From positions 28,165,167 through 28,229,166 of the forward strand of contig CM060125.1 of assembly GCA_030522415.1 (NCBI GenBank): a stretch of DNA of 64,000 bases, written 5' to 3'. Below the pieces are notes generated by a model. That model searched no databases. It saw only the letters and a program-made list of their open reading frames with translations, and was not told the DNA's origin. The first letter of the stretch is position 1, and each line of letters opens with the position of its first letter. Below are positions 11,430 to 22,184 of this stretch, piece after piece. This stretch comes from Channallabes apus. Lineage: Eukaryota > Chordata > Actinopteri > Siluriformes > Clariidae. The position numbers and the translations under genes were made by a program.

Positions 11430-12388
11430 CTCACCAAGAAGCCACCCATCGCGCACCCTGCCACCTTGGAGCCTCATCCCAGCCATGCTGTTTGAGAGGA
11501 TGAATGAATCATGGGTTGACCCAGGCCACCTTGCCACAATATTTGTTAGGCGCATTTGAGCAGGGCCGGTTCTAGACCTGACCATATTGGGGGGCAGTCA
11601 GAAATTTGAAGGGGGCATCCTGGTCTAGCATTGTTTTTCCCCAGATCATGCGACGGGGGCGGGGGTTGCGCGTGCTGTAGCCTGTGAAATCTAATACCGT
11701 ATTGTGTAGTGTCCCTTTTTAGGCGGATTTTTCCACTAACGCAGATCATTTTATCAACTTGTTATAAACTCATTTTGTGAGTATATTAACATGTGCTTTC
11801 TCAACATTTAAAATATTTTATTTGAGGGGGCAAGATATTTGTTTGCCCCCCGTAGAACCGGCCCTGTTTGAGCATCACATATTATTTGCACATTTATTGA
11901 ATGGAAATGTTTCCGATTCATGTATGCAAATTCGTCTTCAGATGGCGACTTTATAGCAATGTGCGTGCAGTCGATGGCTCCGATTACATTAGGAAAACCG
12001 GCGATCGCTGGAAATTGCGCTTTAATGTTTGGCTGGTCAACTGCATGGTATGGAAACCTTATATACCTGCTAGACATGCGGGTGATCCCGTCCCATACAG
12101 CTGGCATTGCACGGCTCAAAGACGACTGGCTTAACCTCGAGCGGTCTGCCAGTTCCCTTTGGAAAGAACCAGTTGCCAGGAAACCAAGTGTTGTCAGCAC
12201 CTGTAAGGGAACGGGTAATGCATGGCTTCTCGCTGTCTCTCTTTCCAAATTTGGACCCACAATCTGAAACGGCTAATAAGCCAGTCATCATCATGGGCCA
12301 GAAAATCACTGCGATCCCTAAAAACGTGGTCCCTTCGGATTCGACCATTGACAATGTCCTCTAATAAAGCCAACACTGCCATTGCCAT
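11430..12388 (-). pseudogene. HARBI1-like transposase nuclease, broken
   Basis: Reading on the minus strand from about 12388, the N-terminal part (ALLEDIVNGRIRRDHVFRDR, then FLAHDDDWLISRFRL) is joined by a frameshift near 12262 to a second part (LPVPLQVLTTLGFLATGSFQ). This leads into GAIDCTHIAIKSPSED, which holds the first catalytic aspartate of the DDE_4 nuclease fold. The gene is interrupted at 11561-11866 by a hAT-type element and resumes with NIVARWPGSTHDSFILSNSM, which holds the second aspartate. The C-terminal third with the catalytic glutamate is deleted. Non-functional, but the identity is clear. Confidence 0.88.
11561..11866. mobile_element. 306-bp hAT-type MITE inside the Harbinger transposase
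   Basis: It begins CAGGGCCGGTTCTAGACC and ends GTAGAACCGGCCCTG, giving 14-bp inverted ends, and the subterminal GGGGGCA runs mirror each other. TTTGAG directly precedes it (11555-11560) and TTTGAGCA directly follows it (11867-11874). If the shared CA is counted, the duplication is the 8-bp TTTGAGCA expected of hAT. It splits the HARBI1-like frame, so it is younger than the Harbinger insertion. Confidence 0.88.
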
Positions 12389-12769
12389 AGACTAAGGGTT
12401 GTATACATTTGCAAATGCTTTTATATGTTGTAAATCAAATAATTGGTAGAAAAATATTGTCAATTAACCCATTTTATCAATTATAAATTAATAGCAATGT
12501 TTTTCACATGTGTTGGTGCGATACTTTGTAGTGTGCAATTTAACATAATTGCCTCTAGGAGTCGCCAATGGAAATAAAACACACACAAGAAATACACGTA
12601 CGCCAGACATGAAGTTGGCGTGGAAGAACGCACATTTCACTGTTAGTAAATCCGACCGTGAGCGTGAAAACTTGCGTAAGCAAAGTCTTTGTGCATACGC
12701 AGCGTTGATACATGAGGCCCCTGGACTGCTGCTCAAGATTATTCACTCCACTAGTATACGTCCTGATCT

Positions 12770-13165
12770 GTCTTCAACCCCATTAACAACTGGGGGCACT
12801 CCGTTTGTAGATGGTTCCTTTTCAAAACCGTTTGACAGGAAGTTCAACTGTGATAATGCCGTATGTGCACTGCCAGATATAACCATTGAAGCTTACTCTC
12901 TTCCCTTCTCACCTGCTCAGAACTTTTTTCTCTAACCCATGTGTGTGTTCTTCCTGAAGGAAAAGATGTCATGATAAACACTGATTCTCGTTGTGCTTTT
13001 GGTATCGCACATAACTTAACGGCATCTGGCAATCCAGAGGTTTTTGTTCTGCTGAGGGTTCTTCTCTTGTTCAGGATTTAATAGACATATGCCATCTCCC
13101 TAGTACTCTCGCTATTGTAAAAACTAAGGCTCATTCCTCTGGAAACTATGGAAGTGTGACGCAAT
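12770..13165 (+). pseudogene. retroviral RNase H remnant
   Basis: Two short readable segments in different frames carry RNase H landmarks: FVDGSF (around 12806), where the first catalytic aspartate falls, and NTDSRCAFGIAHNL (around 12976) with the later TDS-type aspartate. A following stretch ends in an AIVKTKAHSSG-like segment near the C-terminal histidine (about 13110-13145). Gammaretrovirus-type RNase H has this layout. Frameshifts and stops separate the parts. The region begins immediately to the right of the Harbinger element. Confidence 0.72.
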
Positions 13166-13569
13166 TCGCTAGCTATTGATCGTATTGTTAAAGAAGCAGC
13201 CGAAAACAGATTTTCTTTCCTGACTCTGATTCTAATCAGATCAATACATGTTCTCTTGCTAGCTCTTTGAGTTCCGATTTAGATTTACTGTCTTTACAAG
13301 CTTCAGCCTTGGCGAATGATGCCAAGCTCAGGGTGTCTACGTTGCATCTGATGGTTTATGGTATTGTGCTGATGGTCGTTTGTGCCTGCCATCTCATTGT
13401 CTTCCGTTCCACATGCGCAAGTTCCCCGGTGTTGCACTTCGCGCACGTTGGGGGGTTAAGGAAGATATAAGAGAAACTCTTGTGTATGGCCAGCATGCTT
13501 GGAACAACTCGTTAATTAATATCTAGATGCTTGGTGTGCACTCAGAATAACATGACAATGAGTTTAGGT

Positions 13570-14258
13570 AAACACGAAAGATTTTACGCATATGCCTGCA
13601 TGTGGCCCATTCAAATATCTTCTGGTTTTGGTCAACAAGATTTCTAGGTGGATGGAAGCTTTCCCGTGTGCTCGAGAGAATGCAAAGGTGGTGTCCCGAG
13701 TCCTAGTGAAAGAAATACCTCGTTATGGCATGCCCCATGCTACTGACAAAGGAACACTTTTTACATCACAGGTACAGTGAGACAGAATTTGTGTAAATAT
13801 CTATCACTGTCTTGGCATCTCCACATTCCTTATCACCCACAGTCAAGTATAGTAGAAAGAACAAATAGGACACTGAAAGGAAAATTGACTAAAGCAATGC
13901 AAACCATGGGGAGTTTAAACTGGGTTGATCTGTTACCTGCTGTTCTTGCTGAAATGAGAATGACATCAAGAAAAGACGTGCACATCTCACCACATGGAAT
14001 TATATTTGGCAGACCCTTTCCCATGCCATGGAAGAAAGGCAAACCCGCAATAGGAACAACTGATCTTGATGTACATATTGCTGAATATTCTGCTGCTCTA
14101 ATAGACACCCTAACTAAACACTAAACAATGTGGGAGATACTGTTCTGGTAAAATCTTTGACACCCATAAAGCTGGGAGATTGCGATCATTTCTGCTGGTC
14201 CATCATGTTTACAATCACTCACACTGCTGTCCTAACTGATCTTTTTCCACTTTTTTGA
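13570..14258 (+). pseudogene. retroviral integrase remnant
   Basis: Readable pieces are FKYLLVLVNKISRWMEAFPC (about 13610-13669), a PRYGMPHATDKGTLF segment (about 13720-13760), then after a frameshift HIPYHPQSSIVERTNRTLKG (about 13813-13880) and a C-terminal GDTVLVKSLTP stretch (about 14130-14165). These are the core and C-terminal landmarks of a retroviral integrase. The aspartate usually found in the (V/L)D.FSRW motif is asparagine here, a stop at 13778-13780 splits the core, and a stop at 14122 cuts the tail. Non-functional. Confidence 0.85.
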
Positions 14259-14334
14259 GGGGTTCCCAGGATCCAGACGGGACAAGCAGAGTAGACAAAA
14301 GGGTGTGCCATAATTCAAGAAATCCTTATACAAT
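14258..14334 (+). promoter_or_regulatory. 3' LTR fragment of the provirus
   Basis: GAGGGGTTC... followed by CCATAATTCAAGAAATCCTTA matches the last ~60-75 bp of the 5' LTR just before the primer-binding site. It directly follows the integrase remnant, so env and most of the 3' LTR have been deleted. Confidence 0.6.
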
Positions 14335-14787
14335 ATATTTATAGCACTGGCAAGTCTAGTATCTTAAATACAGTACGACAATAAAAAAAAATATATATAT
14401 AAATATATATATATGATCATTTATGCATAGTAGTTTGATTTTGGGCATTAATTTACACAAGAAATTTAATAATCTTGATAATCTTGTTAGTTTAGTAAAA
14501 GAAAAAATATATATTTTTACAAAATTTTACATTGATTTTGTCGAAATGTGCTTACAGTATGTAGAATCAGATTTTAAATGGTTTAACATCACCACGTTTG
14601 CACATCAATTTCTAAAAATCAGTACTTTTTTTAGTCTGTTATATTAATGTTTGAATAGTAATTAGTTATTCAGCTAATGTAATGATGCTGAATGAAAACA
14701 AGAATTTAGTGTCTGTTCATGTTAGCTGAAGCACTTTAGTGAATGAGCGACATCATTGGGTGGTTTAGTGTACTCTGTGATTAGCAG

Positions 14788-14833
<46 letters not shown>

Positions 14834-16517
14834 TCCATGTCAGTTTGTTTTTATTATGTTACAATTTTGTGAATATGACAAGACTTGTTTTTTTGAGCAA
14901 GTTTTCAAAATACATGTTTACAGTATGATAACACGTTAATGTTGTTTGGTTTGACCAAAAATAAATGAATAAAATAAATACATTCAAATTCCTGTTGGCT
15001 TCCTTTAACAATCCCAATGTATATATTACATAAGCTAAGAAAAATCTAGCACAAACATAAGCATACATTTTTAAAGTTAGGTCCATGAATTAGAATTAAA
15101 CATTCCATGCCATATCATTTAAAGATAATATAAATTATAATATGTTCAGTGGAAGTGGTAATAAGGTTAAAATATTTATTCTAGTACTTATAGTATACTT
15201 ATAGTATTTATTTTATAGTCTTTTCGTTATTATCTGGCTTGACCGATCACTTGGATGGATTAAATTTAACTCTGAACTCAAACATAACTTCAGAAATAAA
15301 AAATAATAATAATAAATTAAATACTCCATGTTATTGCATACATTTAAATAATGAGCTGAATAGTTATTTGTTTAAAAGGATTATGTTCTGAGGGGGTGTT
15401 TGGCATCAAATTTATTTTGCAGCCAAAGGTGTCCCTTGCTGCGAACAGCTTGAAGCCTTGAGCTAAAGTAAATTTTACATTTTCCAAATGAAGATATTTT
15501 TTTTTTCTTGTTTGATCAACTATAATTGGTAAAATGTACAAATTTTAAAAAGAAGATTTTAGCACTTCCTAGGGAAGTCAAACGCCGCATGTTACATGAG
15601 CTTGATCCCTTAAGTCTAGAAAAAGTCATCTAACGCGACTAAATTCCCTTTTAAAGTAATGGAACAGTGATGAGGAAATCCCTGAAGTGTAAATGGTTAG
15701 AGCGAGACAACAAATGTGCGTTGAAAGCAATATTGCAATGCAGGGTGTGTCTAATGGCTGAGATTTACGATGTTCTCATTTGTTTGCGTGAGTTGCAGTT
15801 CTGTACTTCTGTACTTAGTTCAGAACTGGCTGGATAATGCCCTCTGTGCTGTGATATGAATAATGCCAGAATGAGACTTTTGCAGCATGAATAAATAAGG
15901 CAAGCAAATTTTCTATGTATTTATTTATTTATTTATTTATTTATTGATTGATTGATTGTCTGGAAAACATTAATGGAACTTTTTGTAACACTTTTCCCGA
16001 AGGACCCTTAAAGATCAAAGTGTTCAGTCTGATGTGAGGTTTGCATTTTCCTTTTGGAAAGACTTTTTCTAGATTTTCTGTATACTAGAAAGAGAGAGAT
16101 TTAAAAGAAACAAAATGGGGGAAAAAAAGCAGGAAAGAAGTGCAAAGAGACTTGGGGGGGGGGGCGGAGGAGGAATCTATTTGTAGTTCTGTTCAATGCA
16201 TAATGCAGGAGTGGTGTAATGTGTGAAGAGCTGTGTTATTGTGCACTAATGGCAGCTTGCTTTCGTCAGTAGGACTGTAAACACTCCACTTGTTTGTCTT
16301 GTACATGGAGGAGTGAGAAAAAGACAGAAGAGCCCATGTGGGAAAGCCCATCAGAATCCTGGCAACAATATTCCATATTTTAAACATGTTTCAGGAAAAT
16401 ACAACATAAGTATGTTTTGCCAATCAAACACATCAAATTGATGGATAGTAACATGCCATTTAAAGAACAGCCTTGTATTCAGCTAGGAGGTGGGCAGAAT
16501 TGTTCTACAGTTGAATC
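14335..16517. other. unannotated intergenic DNA with simple repeats
   Basis: Contains TA-rich patches (14385-14413), a clean (CT)n tract of about 40 bp at 14790-14829, and a TTTA/TTGA tetranucleotide run at about 15916-15957. No supported gene or transposon end was seen. Confidence 0.6.
14790..14829. repeat. (CT)n microsatellite
   Basis: About 20 uninterrupted CT units, followed by CCCTCTCC. Confidence 0.97.
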
Positions 16518-16928
16518 TACAGTTGAAGTTTGCAGATGGTACATGTCCACTTCACAGATTTCATGTTAACAAACTATAGTTGGCCAAACAGTTAGGGCAG
16601 CTACTTTATGCATGACACAACAGGAACAACATCACCTAAATCCACACTAATATCCATAATATTGACCAATATTGGCATAACCTGAAAGGCTGCTCAGCAA
16701 GGAAGATGAAACTGCCATAAAAACCCAATCTTCTGTTTTCATCTGCAAATAGGGACAAAACATAACTGGAGAAATGTGGAGAAATGTCCTCTGTTCTGGT
16801 GAAACTATTTGCCCATAATGCTTTGTGATTTTTGTGGGGGCTTTGTGTGGGCGTGCTTTGTGATCATTGGTGCACTTTACAACTTTAGATGGCATCAAGA
16901 GGAATTATCATGAGATTATGTACATATA

Positions 16929-18548
16929 CAGTGGTGTGAAAAACTATTTGCCCCCTTCCTGATTTCTTATTCTTTTGCATGTTTGTCACACTTAAATGTT
17001 TCTGCTCATCAAAAACCGTTAACTATTAGTCAAAGGTAACATAATTGAACAAAAAATGCAGTTTTTAAATGAAGGTTTACGTTATTAAGGGAAAAAAAAA
17101 CCTCCAAATCTACATGGCCCTGTGTGAAAAAGTGATTGCCCCCCTTGTTAAAAAATAACTTAACTGTGGTTTATTACACCTGAGTTCAATTTCTGTAGTC
17201 ACCCCCAGGCCTGATTACTGCCACACCTGTTTCAATCAAGAAATCACTTAAATAGGAGCTACCTGACACAGAGAAGTAGACCAAAAGCACCTCAAAAGCT
17301 AGACATCATGCCAAGATCCAAAGAAATTCAGGAACAAATGAGAACAAAAGTAATTGAGATCTATCAGTCTGGTAAAGGTTATAAAGCCATTTCTAAAGCT
17401 TTGGGACTCCAGTGAACCACAGTGAGAGCCATTATCCACAAATGGCAAAAACATGGAACAGTGGTGAACCTTCCCAGGAGTGGCCGGCCGACCAAAATTA
17501 CCCCAAGAGCGCAGAGACAACTCATCCGAGAGGCCACAAAAGACCCCAGGACAACATCTAAAGAACTGCAGGCCTCACTTGCCTCAATTAAGGTCAGTGT
17601 TCACGACTCCACCATAAGAAAGAGACTGGGCAAAAACGGCCTGCATGGCAGATTTCCAAGGCGCAAACCACTTAAGCAAAAAGAACATTAAGGCTCGTCT
17701 CAATTTTGCTAAAAAAACATCTCAATGATTGCCAAGTCTTTTGGGAAAATACCTTGTGGACCGACGAGACAAAAGTTGAACTTTTTGGAAGGTGCGTGTC
17801 CCGTTACATCTGGCGTAAAAGTAACACAGCATTTCAGAAAAAGAACATCATACCAACAGTAAAATATGGTGGTGGTAGTGTGATGGTCTGGGGTTGTTTT
17901 GCTGCTTCAGGACCTGGAAGGCTTGCTGTGATAGATGGAACCATGAATTCTACTGTCTACCAAAAAATCCTGAAGGAGAATGTCCGGCCATCTGTTCGTC
18001 AACTCAAGCTGAAGCGATCTTGGGTGCTGCAGAAGGACAATGACCCAAAACACACCAGCAAATCCACCTCTGAATGGCTGAAGAAAAACAAAATGAAGAC
18101 TTTGGAGTGGCCTAGTCAAAGTCCTGACCTGAATCCTATTGAGATGTTGTGGCATGACCTTAAAAAGGCGGTTCATGCTAGAAAACCCTCAAATAAAGCT
18201 GAATTACAACAATTCTGCAAAGATGAGTGGGCCAAAATTCCTCCAGAGCGCTGTAAAAGACTCGTTGCAAGTTATCGCAAACGCTTGATTGCAGTTATTG
18301 CTGCTAAGGGTGGCCCAACCAGTTATTAGGTTCAGGGGGCAATTACTTTTTCACACAGGGCCATGTAGGTTTGGATTTTTTTTCTCCCTAAATAATAAAA
18401 CCCCTCATTTAAAAACTGCATTTTGTGTTTACTTGTGTTATCTTTGACTAATAGTTAAATGTGTTTGATGATCAGAAACATTTTGTGTGACAAACATGCA
18501 AAAGAATAAGAAATCAGGAGGGGGGGCAAATATTTTTTCACACCACTG
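16929..18548 (+). mobile_element. Tc1-like transposon, copy 2, complete ends
   Basis: The element runs from CAGTGGTGTGAAAAACTATT to its inverse ending CACACCACTG, flanked by TA on each side (16927-16928 and 18549-18550). At 1620 bp it is full length for Tc1. The inverted ends are long (about 210-220 bp) and contain an outer and an inner copy of a CACA-rich repeat (16929-16960 and 17110-17150 on the left; 18336-18376 and 18515-18548 on the right), the IR/DR arrangement used for transposase binding. It interrupts the Sleeping-Beauty-like element. Confidence 0.96.
17308..18329 (+). pseudogene. Tc1 transposase, copy 2, nearly intact
   Basis: The gene starts at ATG 17308 (MPRSKEIQEQMRTKVIEIYQ) and ends with AAKGGPTSY at 18329. 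The N-terminal paired helix-turn-helix region includes a GRPTK motif. The catalytic DDE core is complete: WTDETKVELFG (first D), LQKDNDPKHTS (second D) and SPDLNPIEMLW (E), with D-to-E spacing of 34. Three lesions break it. A CGA-to-TGA stop falls at 17413 (arginine in copies 1 and 3). A 2-bp loss near 17671 follows, and one extra A near 17711 shifts the frame back only in part. The second half (17706-18329) is open, so the decay is recent. Confidence 0.95.
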
Positions 18549-18918
18549 TACTGTATTGAAGCAACATCTCAAGTCATAAGTTAGGAAGCTTGGTCGCAAA
18601 AGGTTTTTGCTAAATGCACAAGCATAATTCCGAAGTTGTGTCAAAATGTCTTAAGGTCAACAAATTCGAGCTCTAGAAGTGGCTCAACCTCAACTAACAG
18701 AACATATTTGTGCAGGGGCAAGGCGGTCTACAAACCTGATTCGGTTACACCACTTCTGTCGGGAGGAATGGGCACACATTCCAGCAACTTATTGTAAGAA
18801 GCTTGTGAAAGTCTATCTGAAATGTTTGGCCAAAGTTAAAACAATTTAATGGAATGCTACCAAATACTAGTATGTAAACTTCTAACACGTCAGGAGCTTG
18901 TTAAAAGAAATAAAAGCT

Positions 18919-19243
18919 CCATCACTCACCCATTGTCTATAAGCTTAATCCTGTATTCAGGGACCTGCAGTAGATCCTGTCCCAGGAGACTTGTGGCACA
19001 AGGCAGGATACACCCTGGACAGGGTATGCACTCACATGCTCATTCAAATACTACGAGCAATTTGGGAACGCCAATTAGCCTAATCTGAAGGTCTTTGGAC
19101 TGTGGGAGGAAACCGGAGTATCCAGAGGAAACCCACCGAGAACATGGAGAACATGCAAACTCCATGCCCACAGAGACGGGAATCGAGCCTGGCCGGGAAT
19201 CGAACTCGAACCCAGATGCAAGGCGACAGTGCTAACCACTACG
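18919..19243 (+). mobile_element. SINE-like dispersed repeat with target duplication
   Basis: The body carries the ubiquitous fish-repeat phrases GCCAATTAGCCTAATCTGAAG, GGACTGTGGGAGGAAACCGG and AACATGCAAACTCCATGCC. Flanking GAAATAAAAGCT (18907-18918) and GAATAATAGCT (19244-19254) form an imperfect 11-12 bp duplication, the signature of LINE-assisted insertion. It splits the right end of the Sleeping-Beauty-like element. Related copies in reverse orientation lie at 34320, 48150 and 59757. I know this family from many fish genomes but cannot name it safely. Confidence 0.75.
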
Positions 19244-19396
19244 GAATAATAGCTGACATACTGTAAATACCTTTTTTCTGCTATTATTCTCAGATTTCAC
19301 ATTCTCAGAATAAAGTAGTGATCCTAACTGACCCAAGAGAAGAATTAAATGTCAGGAATTGACAAAAAATAGCTTGGATGTGAATTTCTGACTTTG

Positions 19397-20797
19397 TACA
19401 TGTCGCATTATACACTATTTTTTATTTTGTATTTGACTCAAGTGTCAACTTTCGTTGTAATTTCATCCATACATGGTTCTAATAGTACAAATGAAACAAC
19501 CCCCCCCCCCCCAAGGAACGTTTTACGTATTGTAAATCTTAATGAAAAGTGGAAGTGGTTGAACATTTTTTTCCCCCTACATAAATAGCTAATCACTGCC
19601 CGATTTAACTATTTATTTAGTAACATTCAAGTTTCTTAGTATATTTTAAGACTACTGTAGTTTGTCATTTATTTGAAGCCAAAGTAGCTACATTAGAAAG
19701 CAATATAAATATTAAATCTCACCTTTTCCACTACTCTGTCTCTTTGCTTTCCTTAATTGACACGGGCTTGGGTAATGACTAGGATTAGCAGAAGATTCAA
19801 CTTGTAATCAGATAGTGAAGGTCAATCATGCTCCTCTAGCACAGTTGAAATAAAATCTTGAAGTGCCATTCATTTCTTTTCTCACTTTTAAATGCAAATG
19901 AGAAACACATTCCGGTGTATACTGTATTTGAAGAATTTGCCATATGAAAGGTTGTTGCACGTGTCACATATAACACCGCCTTCTGGATTTACTGTAAGGT
20001 GATGTGCAACTTACCACAACCCACAATTCATACACAATTTTATTCTGCTAAAATTGTGTATGAATGGGTTGCTTTTTGTGGAAAAGCTGTGGTGAAACGT
20101 ATTGCTTGTGCAATTTATGATATTACATATTATGGATCCTGGTGTCCTTTCAAATGTGTTCGAGTGACCCCACAGCTGGCATTTTAAGGCTGTACAAGAT
20201 AACTCGACTGGAATTATTGCATGTTCTTTCACATGATACAGTGGATGAATAAGGTTAAGGAGGCCTACAGTACTATTTACGCAACTAGGTTTGCATGATG
20301 AATAAGATTTTTAAAAAAGCTAGTTTGTACCTTTTCTTATGAAAAAAAAAATCCAACACTGTTGAGTTCAGGAGAAATCTGTACAAGTTTCAAGGTTTTT
20401 TTTTTTTTTTTTTTCCCCCTCCCCAAAGAGAATTTTGACATATTCCTCAATCAGAAACAAAAGATACTGACCTGCTTGTCTTTACACGTTGTAAAACTGC
20501 TCACGGTAAGCAATTTGACAAAATCACAAAGCATTTCTGCTCTGAACATTCAAACTTAATCAAGGTGTAAAATCGAATGCATCTTCGCCTCAGCTGTAGC
20601 AAATCTGTAATACTTTCTGGTCAGTTAACCAAATTCTTTTCACCATACAGTATGTCATCAAATGCTCGGCACATCGGTCACTTTGAAGTCAATGAGTGAT
20701 CTATATCACAGTCTGATCCTTATTACCTGTGATGTAGTGAAACAGCACAACCTGAGATGGTGCCTGCTCAGGAAAAAAAAATAAAATAAATATATCG
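19397..20797. other. unannotated intergenic DNA
   Basis: AT-rich sequence with a C run (19500-19513) and a T run (about 20396-20414). A short inverted pair near 20029-20063 (ACAATTTT / AAAATTGT) is the only structure seen. Confidence 0.55.
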
Positions 20798-21338
20798 TTC
20801 AAAAGTTTTAGATCACTTTCTAACTCCATGATGGTTCCTGATGTTTATTTCTTTCTACATTGTAAAGTTTTGCTGAAGGCGTCCAAAAAATGCATTAATC
20901 TCCAGTTGATAAACAGTTGATATTGAGATGTTTCTGCTACTTCTGCTCTGTAAAGACTTCATAACGCCTCTAATCTGAGCTGCTGTTAATTGGTCATTTT
21001 TCAGGCTGATAACTCTAAATGAACTTCTGGTCTGCAGCAGAGGTAGGTTTTGGTCTCGTCCTCCTGGGACGGCCTTCATGAGAGACAGTTTCATTATGGT
21101 GCTTGACGGATTTTGCAAATGCACTTGACGATACTGTTCTTGCAAGAACTATTACAGAAAGGCCGACCTCTGTGTCTTAAAATAACAACTAACTGGTGTT
21201 TTTGTTGTTGTTACGTAATTACCTAATTCCATACGTGTTATTTTATAGTTTTGAAATCCCCAGTATTGTTGTAGAATGTAGAAAATAAATCACTAAAGAA
21301 AAACTAAGAAATTTGCAAGTGATCTAAAACTTTTGAAT
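20798..21338 (-). mobile_element. internally deleted Tc1-like element
   Basis: TTCAAAAGTTTTAGATCACT (20798-20817) is the exact inverse of the right end at 21319-21338, giving perfect 20-bp ends. The 541-bp element keeps only the N-terminal transposase region on the minus strand (20855-21145), with VISLKNDQLTAAQIRGVM in the helix-turn-helix position. The catalytic core is missing. The same transposase family occurs in the palindromic region at 55545-56168. Confidence 0.82.
20855..21145 (-). pseudogene. N-terminal Tc1 transposase fragment
   Basis: A 96-codon minus-strand frame includes SLKNDQLTAAQIRGVMKSLQ and SRNISISTVYQLEINAFFGR, resembling the second helix-turn-helix of Tc1 transposases (..LKNR..TA..I...). 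The nuclease domain is absent. The frame lies wholly inside the inverted ends at 20798 and 21338. Confidence 0.7.
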
Positions 21339-21559
21339 GTGTGTGTGCACTGTAAAAAAAAAAAAAAAAAAAAGTCCTAAATTTACAGAAAATAACTTTC
21401 AAATTTTATAGTAGTTTTCCTTTTTTTTTTTTTTTAAACTACATACAAATCTCTGTGAGCTGTTTTAAAGCATCGCTTTAAGTTACATTTTGATATTTAG
21501 CTTGTATGAGGGGAACTATGGTGTCATTTTTATACCAAAAACGTTAGAGAAAACAACAC

Positions 21560-21830
21560 GGACTCTCCGCTTAACTGTCACAGCCAATCAGCAGCCGGAG
21601 GCGGGATCCTTCTAATCTTGTTTCTGATTGGCTGATCAGCAGCGGGAGGCGGAGATATTCTAATTACAGTTTCATTACTGGCGCGTTTAAATAAGCGCGC
21701 GAGTGAGGGCGGGACCTGACGCGGAAAACGCCTACGCTTATTGCTCAGGTACAGACGTAACGTGATATGAACCAGCCAATGGGAAACAGGCGTCCTTCAA
21801 ATGTTTACCGCGCGCAGGGGTGGTTGTGAC
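21560..21830 (+). promoter_or_regulatory. CpG- and CCAAT-rich promoter-like block
   Basis: CCAAT boxes lie at 21584-21588 and 21776-21780 and an inverted one (ATTGG) at 21627-21631. A direct repeat CAGCAG.CGGAGGCGG.A...TTCTAAT occurs twice about 50 bp apart (from 21589 and 21638). GGCGCGTTTAAATAAGCGCG (21680-21699) combines an AT-rich core with E2F-like GGCGCG, and GCGGAAAACGCC follows at 21721. CpG dinucleotides are frequent here while the surroundings have few. This is how NF-Y/E2F-driven vertebrate promoters look; activity is inferred. Confidence 0.55.
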
Positions 21831-22184
21831 TCAGCAGCCAGTAAACGGTTGTTTGTAAATTCAGAGGAGTGAAGACACGCTGCTGAGCTACAGGTGAGGA
21901 GGAAAGCAGTCTCTGAGGGACAGAGGAGAAGACTCTGAGATGTAAAATACCTGCAAGCTCAAGAGACAATGACGGTAAGATATTTTTTATTCTCATTTTA
22001 ATTCTTATTGTTGTTGCTGTAAACAAAGCTCATTTATTAATACTGCCACGTTTTTCTTTTAAATCTAAGATTAATGTGTTCTTTTCTTCTCTCCTCCAAT
22101 CCACCCTAATGCTCCAAGTTCTTTACTGCCTGTTTGGAAGAAGATCTTTCTTGGATACACTGGACCGTCCATTTAGCCATTTTG
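21830..22184 (+). other. candidate two-exon mini-gene inside the CACTA-like element
   Basis: Downstream of the promoter-like block, the sequence up to 21974 ends ATG ACG directly at a strong splice donor, GTAAGA (21975). A pyrimidine-rich stretch (22077-22110) precedes a possible AG acceptor (AAG, ending 22118). The 66 bases that follow (22119-22184) are exactly 22 open codons, including CLEEDLSWIHWTVHLAIL, and run into a second donor GTATGT (22185). Reading phase is kept across the proposed intron. I recognise no protein. It could be a captured gene start or the first exons of the element's own gene. Confidence 0.35.

Larger units (their letters stand above)
11104..12722. mobile_element. PIF/Harbinger transposon relic inside the provirus
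   Basis: The right end, read inward (GGGGCCTCATGTATCAACGC..., from 12722), is typical of Harbinger elements. The left end at about 11104 (ATGTATGAAACACTGCGTACGC) is its degraded inverse. Inside are the two genes expected of this superfamily: a MYB/SANT-like DNA-binding protein fragment on the + strand and a HARBI1-type nuclease on the - strand. Both are truncated, meeting near 11400. The element separates gag-side from RNase H-side retroviral sequence, so it inserted into the provirus. Confidence 0.85.
8233..14334 (+). mobile_element. endogenous retrovirus relic (gamma/epsilon-like), interrupted
   Basis: The order along the + strand is: LTR fragment with AATAAA, proline-tRNA-type primer-binding site, long leader, gag-like start, [Harbinger insertion 11104-12722], RNase H remnant, integrase remnant, and a short fragment matching the end of the 5' LTR (14258-14334). 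Most of gag, protease and reverse transcriptase, all of env, and most of the 3' LTR are missing. Every frame carries stops or shifts. A tRNA-Pro primer site with an MGN-type gag start fits a gamma- or epsilonretrovirus-like element of fish. It is an old, non-functional genomic copy. Confidence 0.8.
16655..18849 (+). pseudogene. Sleeping-Beauty-like transposase remnant, interrupted
   Basis: Left of Tc1 copy 2, 16668-16926 carries degraded central transposase sequence (a CATAACCTGAAAGGC.GCTC segment, a GGAGAAATGTCCTCTG segment and a GGTGCACTTTACAA.TTAGAT segment). The text resumes on the other side at 18552 (TTGAAGCAACATCTCAAGTC...) as if nothing were between. The C-terminal end at 18700-18849 reads through a CREEWAHIPATYCKKLVKVY stretch to a TAA. 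Many stops and indels, non-functional. Confidence 0.8.
16520..19396 (+). mobile_element. Sleeping-Beauty-like Tc1 element, split by two later insertions
   Basis: The left end starts at CAGTTGAAGT (16520) after a TA. It continues with ACAAACTATAGTTGG and GGGCAGCTACTTTATGCATG, the layout of the salmonid/zebrafish Tc1 group from which Sleeping Beauty derives. The right end carries AAATAAAAGCT, then the CTATTATTCTCAGATTTCAC and GTGATCCTAACTGACC segments, ending near 19396 before TA. Interior transposase-derived sequence flanks Tc1 copy 2. Without the insertions only about 0.9 kb remains of a usual ~1.6 kb, so it was internally deleted too. Confidence 0.85.
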
